Assembly: GCA_026397895.1 (NCBI GenBank)
Contig: JAPLTZ010000088.1
Span: forward strand, 1-6,207
From: Verrucomicrobiota bacterium
GTDB lineage: Bacteria; Verrucomicrobiota; Verrucomicrobiia; Limisphaerales; JAFMIX01
Length of the DNA: 6,207 nt
Direction of reading: 5' to 3'
The notes under the pieces were generated by a model that made no database searches, was not told where the DNA came from, and saw only the letters and a program-made list of their open reading frames with translations. Positions 1 to 6,098 of this stretch are shown piece after piece. The position numbers and the translations under genes are program-made. Every line of letters starts with the position of its first letter. Position 1 is the first letter of the stretch.

Positions 1-1620
1 AGCATCGTGGGCCTCTTGCTCGTGGCGATGGCGCTGGTCGGCATCGGTTGGGTGAAGGTGAACATGCTGCCATTCGACAACAAGAGCGAGTTCCAGATCA
101 TTCTCAACATGCCCGAAGGCAGCGCGCTGGAACGCACCGCGCAGGCCGCACGCGAAATCGCCGCCGTCGTTCGCACCGAGCCGGAAGTGACAGATTACCA
201 GATTTACGCGGGCGTTGCGTCGCCGTTCAACTTCAACGGGCTGGTGCGCCACTACTTCATGCGTCGCGGCGCCAACATCGCCGACATCCAGGTCAACCTC
301 GTCCCCAAGCACGACCGCGCGGCCCAAAGCCACGACATCGCCAAGCGCGTCCGCCCGCGCGTGGCGGAGATCGCGGCGAAGTTTGGCGCACGCGTAGCCG
401 TGGCGGAAGTGCCGCCCGGCCCGCCAGTGCTGCAAACGCTCGTCGCGGAAGTTTATGGCCCGAACGAAGAAGCACGCCACGCGCTCGCGCGCAAGACGAT
501 TGAGATTTTCAAGAACACACCCGGCGTCGTGGACACGGATTGGTATATCGAAGATGACCAGCCGAAGACACGCTTCGTGATCGACAAGGAGAAGGCCGCG
601 CTCCACGGCATCAGTGCCGCCACCATCTCCCAGACGCTCAAAATCGCCGTCGATGGCGAGACCGTCGACCTGCTCCACCAACCGGCCGAAAAGGAGGACG
701 TCAACATCCGCCTCGAAATCCCGCGCTCCGCCCTGGAACTGCCCCGTTCGTCGCGCACGACGCCGGAGGAATTGCTGGCGCTCCGCGTGCGCTCCGGCGA
801 CGCCAACGCCCTGCCCGAGCCCGGCTCCGCCACCGGCGCGCCGCCGCTGATTCCCTTGCGCGAACTGGTGACCATCGAGCGCACCATCACCGCCAAGAGC
901 ATCTATCACAAGAACCTCATGCCTGTGACCTACGTCATCGGCGATGTGGCGGGCGTGATTGAAAGTCCGGTGTATGCGATTCAAAAAATGAACAAGGACT
1001 TGGCAGCGCTCGACACCCGCGAGTTTGGCGGCATTGGCGCGAAGCTGAAGATTCACAATGCCGTCCAGCCGTTCACCGACAACGAGCCTTCCATCAAATG
1101 GGACGGCGAATGGCACATCACCATCGAAGTCTTCCGCGATCTCGGCACGGCGTTCGCCGCGTGTCTGGTGTTGATCTATGTGCTGATGGTCGGCTGGTTC
1201 CGGTCGTTCCTCACGCCGATGATCGTGATGATGGCGATACCGTTCTCGCTCGTCGGCATCATGCCGGCGCACGGTGCGATGGGCGCGTTCTTCACCGCCA
1301 CCTCGATGATCGGCTTCATGGCGGGCGCGGGCATTGTGGTGCGGAACTCAATTATCCTCGTGGATTTCATCGAGCAACGCCTGCGCGAAGGCATGCCGCT
1401 GGCCGAAGCTGTGGTAGATGCCGGCGCGGTGCGTTTCCGCCCGATGTTGCTGACCGCGATGGCGGTGGTGGTGGGCGCGAGTGTGATCTTGGCCGACCCG
1501 ATTTTCCAAGGCCTCGCCATCTCGCTCATGGCCGGGGAAGTCGCCTCGCTGCTCATCAGCCGCATGGCGGTGCCGGTGCTTTACTTCATGGCTTACAGCC
1601 GGAAGCAGCCGGCGAAGTAG
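1..1620 (+). CDS. RND efflux permease, C-terminal half (5' end outside window)
   Basis: This is an inner-membrane, proton-driven RND (AcrB-superfamily) permease that would work with a periplasmic adaptor and an outer-membrane channel. The frame is open from base 1, giving about 539 residues against roughly 1,040 for the whole family, so the window begins near TM7. Visible in order are TM7 (about residues 2-18), the LPFDNKSEFQ strand and MPEGSALE typical of the second periplasmic half, a large porter/docking region (about 30-370), WDGEWHITIEVFRDLG leading into TM8 (383-400), TM9 (407-427), TM10 with GIVVRNSIILVDF (444-456), VRFRPMLLTA entering TM11, and TM12 with FQGLAISL and VPVLYF. It ends normally with SRKQPAK. 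The substrate cannot be read from this half; the pattern resembles the broad AcrB/MdtF-like multidrug group more than CusA-type metal pumps. Its stop codon directly abuts the trpE stop on the other strand. Confidence 0.93.
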   Translation, partial: SIVGLLLVAMALVGIGWVKVNMLPFDNKSEFQIILNMPEGSALERTAQAAREIAAVVRTEPEVTDYQIYAGVASPFNFNGLVRHYFMRRGANIADIQVNLVPKHDRAAQSHDIAKRVRPRVAEIAAKFGARVAVAEVPPGPPVLQTLVAEVYGPNEEARHALARKTIEIFKNTPGVVDTDWYIEDDQPKTRFVIDKEKAALHGISAATISQTLKIAVDGETVDLLHQPAEKEDVNIRLEIPRSALELPRSSRTTPEELLALRVRSGDANALPEPGSATGAPPLIPLRELVTIERTITAKSIYHKNLMPVTYVIGDVAGVIESPVYAIQKMNKDLAALDTREFGGIGAKLKIHNAVQPFTDNEPSIKWDGEWHITIEVFRDLGTAFAACLVLIYVLMVGWFRSFLTPMIVMMAIPFSLVGIMPAHGAMGAFFTATSMIGFMAGAGIVVRNSIILVDFIEQRLREGMPLAEAVVDAGAVRFRPMLLTAMAVVVGASVILADPIFQGLAISLMAGEVASLLISRMAVPVLYFMAYSRKQPAK

Positions 1621-3222
1621 CTACACCTTCCCGAAATTCTCCGCGAGCGCCACGGCTTTCAGCATGGCCTTGGATTTGTTGATCGTCTCCTGATACTCGC
1701 CTTCGGGCGTGGAGTCGTTGACCCAGCCGCCGCCTGCCTGCACGTAGGCCTTGCCGTCCTTGATGAGCGCGGTGCGGATGGTGATGCAGCAGTCGAGATT
1801 GCCGCTGAAGGAAAAATATCCCACGCAGCCGCCGTAAGGCCCGCGCGTGGTCTGCTCCAATTCGGAAATGATCTGCATGGCGCGGATTTTCGGCGCGCCG
1901 CTCAACGTGCCGGCGGGGAACGTGGCGCGCATCAAATCATACGGCGTCTTGTCGGCGGAAATCTTGCCCTCCACCTGCGACACGATGTGCATGACGTGGC
2001 TGTAGCGCTCGATGATCATCAGGTCCTTCACCTGCACCGTGCCGTAATCGCAGACGCGGCCAAGGTCGTTGCGGGCGAGGTCCACGAGCATGACGTGTTC
2101 GGCGCGTTCCTTGGGGTCGGCGAGCAATTCCTTTTCGAGCGCGAGGTCTTCGGCTTCGGTCTTGCCGCGTTTGCGTGTGCCGGCGATGGGGCGGATTTCC
2201 ACCAAACCTTCCTCGCAGCGGACGTGCAGTTCCGGCGACGCGCCCACGAGCGAGAAGCCGTCCAGCTCCAGCAGGAACATGTAGGGCGAGGGATTGATGC
2301 TGCGCACGGCGCGGTAGATGTCCAGCGGCGGCGCTTTGACTGGCGTGGAAAACCGCTGCGAGCCGACGACCTGGATGATGTCGCCGCTGGTGATGTATTT
2401 CTTGGCGGTCTCGACGTTGGCGAAGAATTTTTCCTTCGTGAGGTTCGACTCGAACGGCACGGACGGCACTTCCGCCGGCAGGCTCACGGGATTGTGCTCA
2501 CACGGCTGTTCGAGCAGTGCGATGATGCGCTCAACCTCGCCCACGGCGTCCTCGTAGGCGTCGGCGGGGTTGACGCCGTTTTCGAGGATGGCGTTGACGA
2601 GGATTGTGATGGTCTGCGCGACGCGGTCGAAGATGAGGAGCTGGTCGGCGACGAGGAAATACATCGTCGGCGTCTGCAACTCGTCGTGCGGCGGGCGCGG
2701 CACGACGGGTTCGACGTCGTGGATGAATTCGTAGCCGATGAAACCGATCGCGCCGCCGGTGAACCGCGGCAGGCCCGGCACGATCACGGGCCGGTAGCGT
2801 TTCATGATGCGCTCGATGACTTCGAGGCCGTCGCGGACGTGGAGTGTGGCCGTCCCGGCCACTGCAACGTGACCAGACTGGGGGCTTTGGAATTCGGGAG
2901 ACTGTTGAGATGTGTCAGTTGCAGCGCCCGGGACGGGCGCACTCCGAACCTCAAACTTCTCCACGACCTTGCCGTTCTCGATGACTTCGACACGGCTGCC
3001 GGTCTGCTTGATGATGGCGCGCGGGTTGCAGCCGACGAACGAGTAGCGCCCGATGTGCTCGCCGCCTTCCACGGACTCGAACAGGAACGACTCGCCCTGC
3101 CCGCGGATCTTGCGGTAGGCCGAGAGCGGCGTCTCAAAATCCGCGAGGATGCGGCGCGTGACGGGGATGAGGTTTCCCTGCGTCGCGAGCTTCAGAAAAT
3201 CTGCCAATGTCGGCGAATGCAT
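1621..3222 (-). CDS. trpE: Anthranilate synthase component I (TrpE)
   Basis: TrpE converts chorismate to anthranilate, the first committed step of tryptophan synthesis, using ammonia from the TrpG glutaminase, which is not in this window. The 533-residue product has the family start (MHSPTLADFLKLATQGNLIPV), the feedback-inhibitor motif LFES (47-50) with NPSPYMF (310-316), SPE (329-331), PIAGTR (345-350), LVDLARNDLGRV (379-390), FPAGTLSGAPK (435-445) and the C-terminal PEGEYQETINKS. Alanine in PIAGTR, where PabB has lysine (PIKGT), favours TrpE over aminodeoxychorismate synthase. About 37 residues (94-130, rich in S, P, Q, A and T) interrupt the N-terminal domain between KFEVR and DGLEVIE; the DNA there is a repeat element (see 2841-2945). 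The ATG at 3222 fits the family N-terminus, although no strong Shine-Dalgarno sequence precedes it. Family-typical motifs before and after the insert argue that the enzyme is still functional. Confidence 0.95.
   Translation of the reverse strand: MHSPTLADFLKLATQGNLIPVTRRILADFETPLSAYRKIRGQGESFLFESVEGGEHIGRYSFVGCNPRAIIKQTGSRVEVIENGKVVEKFEVRSAPVPGAATDTSQQSPEFQSPQSGHVAVAGTATLHVRDGLEVIERIMKRYRPVIVPGLPRFTGGAIGFIGYEFIHDVEPVVPRPPHDELQTPTMYFLVADQLLIFDRVAQTITILVNAILENGVNPADAYEDAVGEVERIIALLEQPCEHNPVSLPAEVPSVPFESNLTKEKFFANVETAKKYITSGDIIQVVGSQRFSTPVKAPPLDIYRAVRSINPSPYMFLLELDGFSLVGASPELHVRCEEGLVEIRPIAGTRKRGKTEAEDLALEKELLADPKERAEHVMLVDLARNDLGRVCDYGTVQVKDLMIIERYSHVMHIVSQVEGKISADKTPYDLMRATFPAGTLSGAPKIRAMQIISELEQTTRGPYGGCVGYFSFSGNLDCCITIRTALIKDGKAYVQAGGGWVNDSTPEGEYQETINKSKAMLKAVALAENFGKV
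2841..2945. repeat. REPIN/MITE-like inverted-repeat element inside trpE
   Basis: The ends 2841-2868 and 2918-2945 are inverted copies of each other (24 of 28 bases match), enclosing 49 bases of unrelated sequence. Each end carries its own hairpin: GTGGCCG-TCC-CGGCCAC (2846-2862) and GCGCCCG-GGA-CGGGCGC (2924-2940), both with perfect 7-bp stems. The four mismatches between the ends fall in two base pairs, and both pairs are kept. The length, 105 bases, is exactly 35 codons, so trpE stays in frame. The element encodes residues about 93-128 of TrpE, a stretch I do not expect in TrpE relatives. Two REP-type hairpins in inverted orientation are the layout of REPINs moved by RAYT (TnpA-REP) transposases; no such transposase is present here. 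A weak flanking duplication (GTTCGG/GTCCGC on the minus strand, 4/6) is possible but not convincing. Confidence 0.78.
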
Positions 3223-3291
3223 GAAGCCATCTTTAGCCGAAGCGCGGAGAAAACAAAAGCAGGAAGCCGCAAGAAACTGCGAGCGGACGAT

Positions 3292-3705
3292 TCACGAAAT
3301 GTGGATAAAGCGACGATGGGCAAAACCCGCGTGGATAAAAAATGCTATGGCAGCCAGCATCATTACTAGGCAACTCGCCAGCAAAAAAACCTTCTTGGAT
3401 TTTTTGAGATTGGCAAATTCGCGCTCAAACGTGATGCCGTGGCCACGAGAGATTAAAATATAGTGATTCACAAAACAGAGTGCCAAGAAGGCAATCCTGA
3501 TCGCCCATTTGTCGGCGCTTAAAATCGACTTTGTTCCGGTAAGTATATCAATCCACCCTGCGATCCCTACGAGGCTTACCCATTCGATCAACGTGACACC
3601 AGCAACACCTATCGAGGTGTTGATGCGAGGTGTCCGCCTATCACCTCCAAACCTGAAAAAGACTGTAAAACAGGTAAGGTAAAGTTCTTTGAAAAAACGA
3701 AACAT
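3292..3705 (-). CDS. Small three-helix membrane protein of unknown function
   Basis: I cannot assign this 137-residue protein to a named family. It has a short basic/aromatic N-terminus (MFRFFKELYL) and three likely membrane helices at about residues 31-52, 67-86 and 105-127. The loop between helices 2 and 3 is hydrophilic, with NHYILISRGHG followed by FEREFANLKKSKK (80-105), and resembles a pattern I have seen in uncharacterised small membrane proteins. The end is basic (HRRFIHIS). The gene is clearly AT-richer than its neighbours: hand counts give 23/60 GC at 3361-3420 and 16/60 at 3661-3720, against well over half in trpE and hisI. That suggests horizontal gain or relaxed composition. It lies 35 bases after hisI and 69 bases before trpE on the same strand. 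The ATG at 3705 has no clear Shine-Dalgarno sequence. The length, helices and clean reading frame support a real gene; the function is open. Confidence 0.75.
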   Translation of the reverse strand: MFRFFKELYLTCFTVFFRFGGDRRTPRINTSIGVAGVTLIEWVSLVGIAGWIDILTGTKSILSADKWAIRIAFLALCFVNHYILISRGHGITFEREFANLKKSKKVFLLASCLVMMLAAIAFFIHAGFAHRRFIHIS

Positions 3706-3740
3706 TAATAATTCATAAGAAGTTTAGCCCTTCGACGTCT

Positions 3741-4133
3741 TCATTTCTTCTTCCCATACATCTGCTCCGGCGTAAGCAGTTGCTTCTCGGTGGTCTTGAA
3801 GGTGTCGCCCTTGCCCTCGATGGAGCGGAAAAAGCAGGAGTTGTAACCCTCATGGCACGCCGGGCCGTTCTGCTCGACCTGGATGAGCAGCGTGTCGCCG
3901 TCGCAGTCGAAGGCGACGTCCTTCACGGTCTGCGTGTTGCCGCTCTCTTCGCCTTTCATCCAGTATTTTTGACGGGAGCGACTCCAGAAATGCGTCTTGC
4001 CGGTCTTGATGGTGTCTTCCAGCGAGGCGCGGTTCATCCACGCCATCATGACGACGCGGCCGGTTTTCTGTTCCTGAATGATGGCCGGGATGAGGCCGTC
4101 GGCGGTGAATTTAAGTTTGTCGTAAAAGCTCAT
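3741..4133 (-). CDS. hisI: Phosphoribosyl-AMP cyclohydrolase (HisI)
   Basis: HisI opens the purine ring of phosphoribosyl-AMP to give ProFAR, the third step of histidine biosynthesis, in the cytoplasm. The 130-residue product matches a monofunctional PRA-CH: AWMN (31-34), THFWSRSR (47-54), W58 with KGEESGNTQ (60-68), the metal-binding DCDGD (76-80), and ACHEGYNSCFFR (92-103). Cys77, Cys93 and Cys100 are the expected zinc ligands, and Asp76, Asp78 and Asp80 the expected magnesium ligands. There is no HisE (pyrophosphohydrolase) domain after it, so HisE must be encoded elsewhere. The ATG at 4133 gives the usual short N-terminus; a GGTGA lies about 12 bases upstream, a long spacing for a ribosome site. 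An inverted repeat ends 14 bases before the start codon and could influence expression. It is not in a his operon here. Confidence 0.95.
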   Translation of the reverse strand: MSFYDKLKFTADGLIPAIIQEQKTGRVVMMAWMNRASLEDTIKTGKTHFWSRSRQKYWMKGEESGNTQTVKDVAFDCDGDTLLIQVEQNGPACHEGYNSCFFRSIEGKGDTFKTTEKQLLTPEQMYGKKK

Positions 4134-4147
4134 GCGGCGACCATTTC

Positions 4148-4216
4148 ACCACAAAGCCACAAAGACACAAAGCTGATTTTGCGCTCCGGTTCTTGGTGGC
4201 TTCGTGTATTTGTGGT
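4148..4216. repeat. CACAAAG-type inverted repeat between hisI and the DUF486 gene
   Basis: The left arm 4148-4172 and the right arm 4192-4216 are reverse complements at 20 of 25 positions, separated by 19 bases. The left arm is built from three tandem 8-base units after an initial A (CCACAAAG, CCACAAAG, ACACAAAG); the right arm, read in reverse complement, has the same unit phase (CCACAAAT, ACACGAAG, CCACCAAG). This style of ACCACRAAGACAC inverted repeat is, from memory, scattered through intergenic regions of many environmental bacteria. It fills most of the 82-base gap, touches the first base of the DUF486 stop codon at 4216, and ends 14 bases before the hisI start. As RNA it would form a long imperfect hairpin, but with no T-tract, so intrinsic termination is doubtful. 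Confidence 0.72.
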
Positions 4217-4572
4217 TAATTTTTGGGCAGGAAGGTGAAGCCCACCGCCGCGAGGATGCACACAAACGCCGCCACGTGATTCCAGCGCACGCGTTCGCCG
4301 AGATAAAACAACGCGAACCCGCCGAACACGGTGAGCGTGACGACTTCCTGGATGATTTTGAGCTGCGTGGCGGAATAGACCGAGTTGCCCCAGCGGTTGG
4401 CCGGCACCATGAGGACGTATTCAAAGAACGCGATGCCCCAGCTCGCGAGGATGACCAGCCAGAGCGGTGAGCTTTTGAATTTCAAATGCCCATACCACGC
4501 GAACGTCATGAAGACATTCGAGCCGCAGAGCAGGGCGATGGGAAACCAGCGGGTTTGGATGAGGGCATTCAT
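4216..4572 (-). CDS. DUF486 / DMT-family small membrane protein
   Basis: The 118-residue product matches my recollection of the DUF486 family (DMT superfamily-like, four helices), whose substrate is unknown. Visible motifs are NVFMTFAWYGHLKF (19-32), SWGIAFFEY (44-52), VPANR (56-60), QLKIIQE (70-76) and ALFYLGE (87-93). Hydrophobic segments lie at about 10-26, 37-56, 72-92 and 98-115. Four-helix members of this superfamily usually act as dimers, which is family knowledge only. I chose the ATG at 4572 because it gives the family length and puts the first helix near the N-terminus. The frame stays open upstream to a TTG at 4623, but those 17 extra residues (TNPPAAGNSS...) look like untranslated spacer. 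No strong ribosome site is visible. It lies 78 bases after the barrel gene on the same strand, and the 3' end touches an inverted repeat. Confidence 0.88.
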   Translation of the reverse strand: MNALIQTRWFPIALLCGSNVFMTFAWYGHLKFKSSPLWLVILASWGIAFFEYVLMVPANRWGNSVYSATQLKIIQEVVTLTVFGGFALFYLGERVRWNHVAAFVCILAAVGFTFLPKN

Positions 4573-4650
4573 AAAATTGACTGCAACGGCGGATGAATTG
4601 CCTGCGGCGGGCGGGTTTGTCAATTTCGGGATTGCCAGCGGGTGGGTGGG

Positions 4651-5934
4651 CTAGAACTTGTATTGCGCCCCCAGCGAAACGAGGTTGCGGTTGTATTCGC
4701 GGGTGGAGGCGTTGGCGATGTCGGCGTCGTTGCGACCGAATTCGGCGGTGTAGGCGAATTCGAGCGACCAGTGGGGATTGATGGCGTAGTGCAGCGCCTC
4801 GTAAACGGCGTATTGCAGATCCACGCGCTGCGCTTTGGCGCTGCTGCCGCTGCGGTAGTCCGCCGTCAGCAGGCGCGCGCCCAAGTCGAGGGACAGGTGC
4901 TCGTCGAATTTGTGGTTGTAGCTGCCGTCGTAGGTGCTGTCGAAATACGGCGCGCAGCCGGTGCTGGAGACCCATTGCCATTGCTTGTATTTGAACGCGA
5001 AGGTATCGGCGGCGGAGGCTTGGGCAGTGAGTTGGGCTTCGGCGTAGTAGGTGACGAGGTTGGGGTTGGAAATCGGCGTGGTGTGGGTGGTGGTGTTTGC
5101 GGCGTAATCGCGGAAATCCGGCCCGGCTTGCAGCGTCATGGTCAGCCAGGAGCAAAGCTTGCCTTCGAGGCCGAACAGCACGCGCTGATAATCGCCGGGC
5201 GAACTGTCCAGGTTGAAAAAGTATTGCTGCTGGAATTGGTGTCCGTAGCGATAACCGACCATTGCGGCGAGGCCGGGCGTGATTTTGTAGCCGCAATCAA
5301 ACCCGCCGTTGAGGTCGAGGCGGTCGGCGTAGTTGTCGTAGCCGGGGGCGCTGCGGATTTCAGTCATGAGGTCGTAATCCAGCCAGTTGGCGACCAGCCG
5401 CGCGAACCAGTTTTTGCCGTCGTATTGCAGGGAGGCCTTGCCGCGCGCTTGAAATTGCTCCCGTCGTTCCCGCACGCCGATGGTGCTGTAACAATTCCGG
5501 CCTTCGGGATAGGTCGGGCCGGTTTCACTGCCGGCGACGTAGGTGAAGCAATTTTCCAACGCGCCGGAAAACGCGCCCGCCCGGCCCTTGATGCTCTGGG
5601 TGAAGCGGTGCGCGCTGTAATTCTCGGTCGGCGTGCTGTGGTAGGCCACAAAGTCCGGCGCGTAGCCGAAGGCGGCGGTCGGCAACTGCGGCATTTGCAG
5701 CAGCGGCGCGAGGTCAACGGTCACCTTCGGCGAGATTGTGGTGAACCAGGACGATTGGTCGCGGGTGTTGCCGCTGCCGGAAAGCAGGATGTTATCGTCG
5801 TAGCCCTCCTTGCAAGCGAGGGACAGCTCCGTCAGCCAGATCGGTTTTGGGGTCGCGGCGGCGGTCAAAGCCAGCGTCCAGACTCCCGCCCAGACGGTCA
5901 GGCTTTTCACGAAGGACGATTTGCAAAAATTCAT
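4651..5934 (-). CDS. Putative outer-membrane beta-barrel protein, unknown function
   Basis: The 427-residue product starts with a signal peptide: MNFCKSSFVK, a hydrophobic core (about residues 9-24), and a likely cleavage after AAA (25-27, before TPKP). The rest alternates polar and aromatic/hydrophobic residues in strand-sized blocks with short turns (for example SLDLGARLLTADYR at 348-361 and SLEFAYTAEFG at 390-400). It ends LVSLGAQYKF; a terminal phenylalanine is the usual BAM recognition signal of outer-membrane barrels. The early GYDDNILLSG (44-53) followed by TTISPKVTVDLAP resembles putative beta-barrel porin 2-type proteins, a tentative link made from memory. The mature part has six cysteines (41, 129, 148, 214, 261, 327), unusual for a barrel. 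The ATG at 5934 is preferred to an in-frame TTG at 5997 because it places the signal peptide at the N-terminus; GGGGA lies directly before it. The cargo or role is unknown. Confidence 0.82.
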   Translation of the reverse strand: MNFCKSSFVKSLTVWAGVWTLALTAAATPKPIWLTELSLACKEGYDDNILLSGSGNTRDQSSWFTTISPKVTVDLAPLLQMPQLPTAAFGYAPDFVAYHSTPTENYSAHRFTQSIKGRAGAFSGALENCFTYVAGSETGPTYPEGRNCYSTIGVRERREQFQARGKASLQYDGKNWFARLVANWLDYDLMTEIRSAPGYDNYADRLDLNGGFDCGYKITPGLAAMVGYRYGHQFQQQYFFNLDSSPGDYQRVLFGLEGKLCSWLTMTLQAGPDFRDYAANTTTHTTPISNPNLVTYYAEAQLTAQASAADTFAFKYKQWQWVSSTGCAPYFDSTYDGSYNHKFDEHLSLDLGARLLTADYRSGSSAKAQRVDLQYAVYEALHYAINPHWSLEFAYTAEFGRNDADIANASTREYNRNLVSLGAQYKF

Positions 5935-6004
5935 TCCCCATTTGATAACAAAAGCCCGCTGCCGGTTCTGGTCGTGAATTGCCGGGAGAACCCCCAAAAT
6001 TGCG

Positions 6005-6042
6005 AACCTTGCCTCATCCGTCGTGAACCCGCAGGCAAGGTT
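6005..6042. promoter_or_regulatory. Perfect 10-bp inverted repeat in the barrel/mreB divergent region
   Basis: AACCTTGCCT (6005-6014) is exactly complementary to AGGCAAGGTT (6033-6042), with an 18-base spacer. It lies in the 164-base region between the divergent barrel gene and mreB, 7 bases upstream of the proposed mreB -35 box. It could be a dimeric regulator site acting on one or both genes, or a stem-loop in the leader of the barrel gene. A perfect 10-bp repeat within this spacing is unlikely by chance in so short a region, but no known operator is recognised. Confidence 0.45.
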
Positions 6043-6049
6043 AATAATC

Positions 6050-6079
6050 TTGACCGCCCCGGCGCGGTTCTTTTAGGCT
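6050..6079 (+). promoter_or_regulatory. Candidate sigma-70-like promoter for mreB
   Basis: TTGACC (6050-6055) matches five of six bases of the -35 consensus. After an 18-base spacer, TAGGCT (6074-6079) keeps the three most conserved -10 positions (TA...T). Transcription would start near 6086, giving a short leader of roughly 13 bases that still contains the AGG ribosome site at 6090-6092. The -10 is weak, so this is a suggestion. Confidence 0.35.
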
Positions 6080-6098
6080 CTACCCACTTAGGTAAATC

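Noticed and set aside
1598..1613. Short hairpin (GCCGG-AAGCAG-CCGGC) near the end of the RND permease as a terminator
   Set aside because: The stem is only 5 bp, it lies inside the coding region, and no T-tract follows. It is not a credible intrinsic terminator.
2829..2957. Target-site duplication flanking the trpE element
   Set aside because: The best candidate pair (GTTCGG and GTCCGC on the minus strand) matches at only 4 of 6 bases, too weak to claim.
1987..3369. Long plus-strand open frame (460 codons) opposite trpE
   Set aside because: It lies antisense to well-supported trpE codons. The translation is rich in H, D, V, R and A with no family motif, which is typical of a GC-rich antisense shadow.
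4573..4623. N-terminal extension of the DUF486 protein to a TTG start
   Set aside because: It adds a low-complexity tail before the first helix and exceeds the family length; the ATG at 4572 fits better.
4574..4626. 8-bp inverted repeat (AAATTGAC / GTCAATTT) upstream of the DUF486 gene
   Set aside because: Perfect 8-bp repeats with a 37-base spacer are expected a few times by chance in a window this size, and no promoter or operator features accompany it.
4421..5296. Minus-strand open frame of 291 codons overlapping the barrel and DUF486 genes
   Set aside because: The product is extremely rich in R, P and H with no domain. It is an out-of-frame shadow of two better-supported genes.
5935..5997. 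Extended start (TTG at 5997) for the barrel protein
   Set aside because: It would put 21 polar residues before a clear signal peptide that begins at the ATG at 5934.
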